In this document: piece after piece, positions 6,091 to 10,363 of the stretch
Layout of the letters: each line of letters begins with the position of its first letter
How positions within the stretch are numbered: the stretch's first letter is position 1
Assembly (NCBI GenBank): GCA_016783285.1
Contig: JADHWW010000173.1
Coordinates: 1-10,363, forward strand
Direction of reading: 5' to 3'
DNA from: Anaerolineae bacterium
GTDB taxonomy: Bacteria; Chloroflexota; Anaerolineae; B4-G1
DNA length: 10,363 nucleotides
The notes under the pieces: generated by a model
Databases searched by the model: none
Told to the model about the DNA's origin: nothing
What the model saw: the letters and a program-made list of their open reading frames with translations, nothing else
Translations under genes and position numbers: made by a program

Positions 6091-7395
6091 CTAACTCTCG
6101 TAGCCCTGCCCCACGCCCCGGTAGTAAAAGCCCAGTTCCTTCATCATCGCCGGATCGTAGATGTTGCGTCCATCTATGAGCACCGGCCGGTTCATCAACT
6201 CCCGGATGCGGGCCAGGTCCAGATTCTTGAACTCGTTCCACTCGGTGACGACGATGAGCCCGTCGCATCCCTCCGCCAGGCTGTACGCATCCTCCGCCAG
6301 TTCCACCTCGGGCGCCACCCGCGCAGCGACCTGCATCGCTATCGGATCGTAGGCGCGCACGTGGGCGCCCGCCGTTTGCAGCATACGGGCGATGTGGATG
6401 GATGGGGCTTCGCGCATGTCGTCGGTGTTGGGTTTGAACGCCAATCCCAGCAGACCGATCGTCTTATCCCGCAGGCTGCCCAGTGCCTCTTCCAGTTTGC
6501 GCACCACTGCCCGGCGCTGGTGAGTGTTGATCTCCATAACCGCGTGCAACAACTGTGGCTTCCGCCCCTTGTTCTCGGCCATGTAAGCCAGCGCCCTGAC
6601 ATCTTTGGGGAAACAACTCCCTCCGTATCCCACGCCAGCGTTGAGGAAGGCGTGGCCGATGCGCTCGTCGTAGCCCATCCCGGTGGCCACCTCCTGGACG
6701 TCGGCTCCCAGCGCCTCGCAGACGGCGGCAATCTCGTTGATGAACGAGATGCGCGTGGCTAGAAATGCGTTGGAGGCGTACTTGATCATCTCGGCCGTGC
6801 GCAGGTCGGTGATCATAATCGTCGTGCGCAGCGGGAGATACAACTGGGCCACCTTGTCCGCAGCCTCCCGGTTCAGCGAGCCCAACACGATCCGGTCAGG
6901 GTGCAGAAAATCGCTGATGGCAGAGCCTTCGCGCAGAAACTCGGGGTTGGAGACCACGGCAAAATCCACGCCATTATTGCGGCACTCGCGGATGATGTCG
7001 GCCACCCAGTCGCCGGTCCCCACGGGGACGGTGGACTTGTTGACGATGATGATGGGATGGTCCATCACCTCGGCGATGGAACGGGCCGCCATGCGCACGT
7101 AGCGCAGATCGGCCTCGCCATTCACCCCCTCAGGGGTGCCCACGGCGATGAACACGAACTCGGCCTCCTTCAACCCCTCGGCATACGAGGTAGTGAAACT
7201 GAGGCGGCCTGCCCGCACGTTGCGGGCCACCAATTCCTCCAGGCCTGGCTCGTAGATGGGCATCACTTCTTGCTTCAGGCCCTCGATCTTTTTCTCGTTG
7301 ATGTCCACGCAGGCAACCTGGTTGCCCAGGTCGGCGAAGCAGGCCCCGGTGACCAGCCCCACGTAGCCAACGCCGATGATGGTGATATTCTTCAT
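6091..7395 (-). CDS. ugd: UDP-glucose 6-dehydrogenase
   Basis: Oxidises UDP-glucose to UDP-glucuronate in two NAD-dependent steps, supplying precursors for exopolysaccharide or envelope glycans. The 434 residues are normal length for the UDP-glucose/GDP-mannose dehydrogenase family. The N-terminal Rossmann motif is GVGYVG (8-13), followed by the acidic D31 that ends the second strand. [11 protein letters not shown] (118-128) and SNPEFLREG (149-157) are family hallmarks. The catalytic cysteine is Cys261 in YGGSCFPKD, and [16 protein letters not shown] is the C-terminal domain signature. The start ATG at 7395 has AAGGAG about 11 bases upstream. It is the first gene of the leftward train and has its own promoter-like elements. 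No other sugar-nucleotide or glycosyltransferase gene is visible, so its pathway partners lie elsewhere. An unrelated ATPase/PIN pair follows it after 29 nt, possibly inserted behind a constitutive gene. Confidence 0.97.
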   Translation of the reverse strand: MKNITIIGVGYVGLVTGACFADLGNQVACVDINEKKIEGLKQEVMPIYEPGLEELVARNVRAGRLSFTTSYAEGLKEAEFVFIAVGTPEGVNGEADLRYVRMAARSIAEVMDHPIIIVNKSTVPVGTGDWVADIIRECRNNGVDFAVVSNPEFLREGSAISDFLHPDRIVLGSLNREAADKVAQLYLPLRTTIMITDLRTAEMIKYASNAFLATRISFINEIAAVCEALGADVQEVATGMGYDERIGHAFLNAGVGYGGSCFPKDVRALAYMAENKGRKPQLLHAVMEINTHQRRAVVRKLEEALGSLRDKTIGLLGLAFKPNTDDMREAPSIHIARMLQTAGAHVRAYDPIAMQVAARVAPEVELAEDAYSLAEGCDGLIVVTEWNEFKNLDLARIRELMNRPVLIDGRNIYDPAMMKELGFYYRGVGQGYES

Positions 7396-7432
7396 ACTTG
7401 TGCACGCTCCTTATGCTCGATTTTGAGCCCCA

Positions 7433-7461
7433 ATGATACCACAATTGGCAGTTTGTACCAA
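7433..7461 (-). promoter_or_regulatory. Predicted sigma-70 promoter for the ugd-ATPase-PIN transcript
   Basis: Leftward -35 box TTGGTA (7456-7461, four of six consensus) and -10 box TATCAT (7433-7438, five of six) with a 17-base spacer. The -10 is about 38 bases upstream of the ugd start codon. Its -35 overlaps that of the rightward promoter by three bases. Confidence 0.55.
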
Positions 7462-7481
7462 CTCGATAAGGCGTGTATAAT
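7453..7481 (+). promoter_or_regulatory. Predicted sigma-70 promoter for the KAP-FGE gene
   Basis: A perfect -10 hexamer TATAAT at 7476-7481 lies 17 bases from TTGTAC (7453-7458), which matches the -35 consensus only in its TTG. Transcription would start near 7488 and give a leader of about 50 bases. The -35 boxes of this and the leftward promoter share bases 7456-7458. Confidence 0.55.
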
Positions 7482-7502
7482 CTGGATATTGGATACTGGA
7501 TG
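7482..7502. repeat. Three heptamer repeats at the KAP-FGE transcription start region
   Basis: CTGGATA, TTGGATA and CTGGATG follow one another without gaps directly downstream of the TATAAT box. They may be a low-complexity expansion or an operator. Only the repetition itself is seen. Confidence 0.6.
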
Positions 7503-7525
7503 CTCGTTGATTTCCAATTCATCTT

Positions 7526-7531
7526 GGGAGG
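7526..7531 (+). promoter_or_regulatory. Ribosome binding site that fixes the KAP-FGE start
   Basis: GGGAGG ends six bases before the ATG at 7538. The in-frame GTG at 7532 directly abuts it with no spacer, so the ATG is the better start. Confidence 0.8.
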
Positions 7532-7537
7532 GTGTTT

Positions 7538-9829
7538 ATGGATGAGATACGTGGCCTGTGGACCGATCAACCTATCCTGGGCGCGAAAGACGACCGGCTC
7601 AACTTTTCCCACTACGCTGATATTCTAACCGAGGTGGTACTGACTGCGGATACTCCTATCACCATTGGCATCTTTGGCTCCTGGGGCAGTGGCAAGACCA
7701 GTCTGATGCGGCTGGTCGCCGAACAGTTGCTCAACCGCCGCACCGCGAGTCACCGTTGGGCACGGGTCGTCTGGTTCAACGCCTGGCAGTACGAACGGGA
7801 TGAGGGAGCACTGTGGCGAGCGTTGATCCTGCGCGTGCTAGAGGGGCTCGCAAGTGATGAACTGAGCGAAGAAGACGCCCAGCAGATCGCGGACTGGCGC
7901 ACGCGGCTCTACACTGCTGTACAGCGCACCGAGGCGGGCTCGATCCGCATTGACTGGCCCAAACTGGGCAAAGGGGCGCTGCACCTGGGCCTTTCCCTGG
8001 CTCCCAGCCCCTCCACGTTTCTCGAACTGGCAAAACTGTTGCAGGGTGAGACGGGGACGCTGGAGGAGATTGCTTCAGCCTTCCAACGTGAGAGCACCGA
8101 GGTCCACCGCCGGCAACTGATGTTGCTGGAAGAGTTCCAGGGAGGCTTCGCTCACCTGGTGCGGGAGTACGTGTGGAGCCGCAATGGCCTGCTGGTGATC
8201 CTCGTTGACGACCTGGACCGCTGTCTGCCCAAGCGAGCAGTGGAGGTATTGGAAGCGATCAAGTTGTTCCTCGACGTGCCGGGTTGCGTCTTTTTCCTCG
8301 CTGCGGACCGGGACATCATTGAGCGCGTAGTGCAAGTGCAATACGCCGATTACCTGGTGGGGAGGGATAGGAGCGCGAGGGATATCCCCGTCGCAGGGCA
8401 GGGGTACCTGGAAAAGATCGTGCAACTTCCCTTTTATCTTCCACCGCTGGAGGATGACCTGATCGTTGCTTTCATTGACCAGCACGATCCCCTTATGCCC
8501 CCGGGCTGCCGGGACATCCTGGCGTTGGGCCTGGGACCCAACCCGCGCGTGGTGAAGCGCACGCTCAATATCTTCCGCTTGTTGCTCAGACTGGCTGAGC
8601 GCCGGGTGGCGATGGGCACGATGGAACCCATTGAGCCGGGGCTCCTGGCCAAGATGGTGGTCATCCAGGCGCGCTATCGTGACCTCTATCGCGATCTACT
8701 GGAATATCCCAACCTGCTCCAGGACCTGGAGTGGGCGGCGCGCGAGGGGATGGAGGTGAGCCGCGCAGTGTCGCCGCTGGCCGAAACGACGCCAGAGACC
8801 ACGACGCTGCTAGAGCAGTACCTGTGCTACAAGCCCCTGTTACGAATGTTGCGGGCGGGGCCAGCCTTTGCTGACTTGACCCGGAATCAGATCAACGCCT
8901 ACATCTACCTGACCCGCACGACCAGCAAGGAGACCGGGAGGGAGCCGATGATGGAGATAGCCCGGCGGTGGCAGGATTTGTTGAGTAACGATCTCACCCG
9001 GCTACGGGCGGCTGTCGCCGATGTGCAGGCGGGGAACCTGATAGACCAATACGTCCAAGCCATGGCGCAGGTGATTGAGCCGGGGGCTGAGGATAGCCCC
9101 GCGAAGCGCGTTTCAGCCGGTACTGCTCTGGCGTACCTGGGCGACCCACGGGATTTCGACGAGATGGTCGACATTCCCGGCGGTGAGTTCAAGCGTGGCG
9201 AGGAGGGGGAATCGACTTATGTGATGGCTTATCGCATCGGCCGCTACCCCGTCACGAATGCTCAATACGCCCGCTTCCTGACCGAAAACCCTACCCGTTC
9301 CGTGCCCCGTCTCGACGAAGTATGGGCCGAGCCGTACAACTGGGATGCGGAGCGACGCACCTACCCGGAGGGCAAGGCCAATCATCCCGTAGTGCTGGTG
9401 AGTTGGGAGGATGCCCTCGTCTACTGCGAGTGGGCCGGGGTGCGGCTGCCCACCGAGGAGGAGTGGGAAAAGGCGGCCCGGGGCGAGGATGGCCGGATTT
9501 ACCCGTGGGGAGACGAGTTCGACTCCAAACGGGCCAACGTGCGCGAAAGTGGGGTGGGGAGCACGACCTCAGTGGGAGTTTATCCAGACGGCGCCAGTCC
9601 CCACGGCCTGTTCGACTGCGCGGGGAATGTGTGGGAGTGGACGACTTCGCGGGCGGGCGAGGATCAGAACATTATCTGTGGGGGTTCGTGGAACTTTTAC
9701 GCCAAAGACGCACGTTGTTTTGCCCGCGACTACAGTCACCCCGCCCATCGTTCGAACCGCATTGGCTTCCGCGTCGTCACTGGGCCGTTGCCAGTAGCGG
9801 ATAGCAGTGAGCCGGCGGCCGAGGGCTAG
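7538..9829 (+). CDS. KAP-family P-loop NTPase fused to a C-terminal FGE-sulfatase-like domain
   Basis: A 763-residue two-domain protein. Residues about 10-350 are a KAP NTPase. Walker A is GSWGSGKT (47-54), the KAP-typical VVWFNAWQYERDE is at 77-89, and Walker B is LLVILVDDLDR (218-228), followed by FFLAADRDI. Many KAP proteins carry membrane helices between these motifs; here I see only a weakly hydrophobic stretch near 148-168, so it is probably soluble. A helical region and a linker, SAGTALAYLGDPRDFDEMV (526-544), precede the FGE-like domain (about 543-747; PTEEEWEKAARG, FDCAGNVWEW, IGFR). Positions matching the copper-binding cysteines of true FGE are Phe720 and Ala725, so it is not a sulfatase activator and more likely binds a ligand. 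KAP NTPases include the phage-exclusion protein PifA, and NTPase-FGE fusions are typical of predicted conflict systems. It stands alone on its strand, divergent from ugd and convergent with der. Confidence 0.9.
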   Translation: MDEIRGLWTDQPILGAKDDRLNFSHYADILTEVVLTADTPITIGIFGSWGSGKTSLMRLVAEQLLNRRTASHRWARVVWFNAWQYERDEGALWRALILRVLEGLASDELSEEDAQQIADWRTRLYTAVQRTEAGSIRIDWPKLGKGALHLGLSLAPSPSTFLELAKLLQGETGTLEEIASAFQRESTEVHRRQLMLLEEFQGGFAHLVREYVWSRNGLLVILVDDLDRCLPKRAVEVLEAIKLFLDVPGCVFFLAADRDIIERVVQVQYADYLVGRDRSARDIPVAGQGYLEKIVQLPFYLPPLEDDLIVAFIDQHDPLMPPGCRDILALGLGPNPRVVKRTLNIFRLLLRLAERRVAMGTMEPIEPGLLAKMVVIQARYRDLYRDLLEYPNLLQDLEWAAREGMEVSRAVSPLAETTPETTTLLEQYLCYKPLLRMLRAGPAFADLTRNQINAYIYLTRTTSKETGREPMMEIARRWQDLLSNDLTRLRAAVADVQAGNLIDQYVQAMAQVIEPGAEDSPAKRVSAGTALAYLGDPRDFDEMVDIPGGEFKRGEEGESTYVMAYRIGRYPVTNAQYARFLTENPTRSVPRLDEVWAEPYNWDAERRTYPEGKANHPVVLVSWEDALVYCEWAGVRLPTEEEWEKAARGEDGRIYPWGDEFDSKRANVRESGVGSTTSVGVYPDGASPHGLFDCAGNVWEWTTSRAGEDQNIICGGSWNFYAKDARCFARDYSHPAHRSNRIGFRVVTGPLPVADSSEPAAEG
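9692..9760 (+). other. Candidate hypervariable (DGR variable-region-like) segment in the FGE domain
   Basis: This segment encodes residues 719-741, between GGSW and IGFR, exactly where variable regions of diversity-generating retroelements lie in C-type-lectin/FGE-fold targets. Twenty of its 23 codons end in C or T. Many encode F, Y, D, S, H or N, as expected from randomised AAY template codons. AAA, GCA and TCG are exceptions. No template repeat or reverse transcriptase is visible in the window, and ordinary FGE-like domains share this framework, so the call is tentative. Confidence 0.3.
9826..9829. other. CTAG shared as both stop codons of convergent genes
   Basis: The rightward KAP-FGE gene ends with TAG at 9827-9829 and the leftward der gene ends with TAG read from 9828-9826. 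The four-base palindrome CTAG therefore terminates both frames. There is no room for an intergenic terminator, so transcripts must run into each other's coding sequence. Confidence 0.93.
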
Positions 9830-10363
9830 CGGCTACGCCGCCGAAACAGCAACCGCAACGGCGTGCCGGGGAACTCGTAGGCCTCCCGCAATCTGTTCTC
9901 CAGATAGCGCTCGTAACTAAAGTGCAGCAGGTCGGGGTCGTTGACGTGAAAGACAAAGGTGGGCGGGTCCACGCCGGGCTGGCTGACGTAGTAGACCTTG
10001 AGCCGTTTGCCGTGTTTACTGGGCGGGGAGTGGCGATCCAGCGCGTCACGCACCAGCCGGTTGAGTTCGCCGGTGGGGAGGCGCTGCCGTCTTGCAGCCT
10101 GCACAGCCAGCGCCGTCGGGATCACTTTGTGCACCCGCCGTCCCGTGAGCGCGGAGATGAAGAGCACCGGCACATAATCGAGGAAGCGCAGGGCCTCACG
10201 CACCCACCTGGTGTACTCCACCATAGTGTGGGTATCCTTCTCCACCGCGTCCCACTTGTTGACCAGCACGACCACGCTGGCCCACTCGTCGAGGACGAAA
10301 CCGGCCACGTGAGCATCCTGCGCGGTGACTCCATCGACGCCATCAATCATCAATAGCGCGACG
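9826..10363 (-). CDS. der: GTPase Der (EngA), C-terminal 178 residues (runs off right edge)
   Basis: Essential double GTPase that acts in maturation of the 50S ribosomal subunit. The visible part starts inside the second G domain (VALLMIDGVDGVTAQD). It contains the G4 motif NKWD, the G5-like SALTGRRVHKV, and the C-terminal KH-like domain: ELNRLVRDALDRH, KVYYVSQPGVDPPTFVFHVNDP, then HFSYERYLENRLREAYEFPGTPLRLLFR, a segment highly characteristic of Der. The first G domain and the G1-G3 motifs of the second lie beyond the window. Its TAG stop (9826-9828) shares CTAG with the stop of the convergent KAP-FGE gene, a four-base tail overlap. No terminator is visible between them. Confidence 0.96.
   Translation of the reverse strand, partial: VALLMIDGVDGVTAQDAHVAGFVLDEWASVVVLVNKWDAVEKDTHTMVEYTRWVREALRFLDYVPVLFISALTGRRVHKVIPTALAVQAARRQRLPTGELNRLVRDALDRHSPPSKHGKRLKVYYVSQPGVDPPTFVFHVNDPDLLHFSYERYLENRLREAYEFPGTPLRLLFRRRSR

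Noticed and set aside
7538..9829. Functional formylglycine-generating enzyme (sulfatase activator)
   Set aside because: The positions that should hold the two copper-binding cysteines are Phe720 and Ala725, and no sulfatase gene is nearby.

Overview
The window looks like bacterial chromosome of moderately high GC content. Dense single-strand operon layout, DUF5647-like protein, paired M16B peptidases, a KAP-NTPase/FGE fusion and scattered palindromic intergenic repeats are all compatible with Chloroflexota (Anaerolineae-like). That placement is inference from family knowledge, not a measurement.

Layout. Most of the window (1..7395) is a leftward gene train. In transcription order it is: ugd (UDP-glucose 6-dehydrogenase); an ABC/OLD-type ATPase with a DUF3696-like tail; a PIN-domain nuclease; a catalytic M16B zinc peptidase; its non-catalytic M16B partner; acpS; a small DUF5647-like protein; and trpS, which runs off the left edge. 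Gaps are short from ugd to the second peptidase (29, 3, 19 and 19 nt). They widen around acpS and the small gene (98, 241 and 141 nt), where repeats and terminator- or promoter-like signals appear. On the right, one rightward gene (7538..9829) encodes a KAP-family P-loop NTPase fused to a C-terminal FGE-sulfatase/C-type-lectin-like domain. It diverges from ugd over a 142-nt spacer and converges on der, which runs off the right edge. The two convergent genes share one CTAG as both stop codons.

Accessory content. Two neighbouring modules look like biological-conflict (defence or toxin) systems set among housekeeping genes (ugd, acpS, trpS, der). The first is the ABC ATPase plus PIN nuclease pair, separated by 3 nt and so probably co-translated. 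The second is the KAP-FGE protein. Its C-terminal segment has the layout of a diversity-generating-retroelement variable region, but no reverse transcriptase or template repeat is visible here. The KAP-FGE gene and the ugd-ATPase-PIN transcript appear to fire from back-to-back promoters whose -35 boxes overlap, so the two modules may be coordinately controlled.

Repeats. A two-copy 58/59-bp tandem duplication spans the start of acpS. It creates a second, out-of-frame copy of the acpS start codon and a 25-codon upstream ORF, and each copy carries a 12-bp-arm hairpin. A larger palindromic element (1115..1247) lies between acpS and the DUF5647-like gene.

No gene-free stretch exceeds 300 bases; the longest is 1044..1284. 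I see no rRNA, tRNA, CRISPR array, integrase or transposase.
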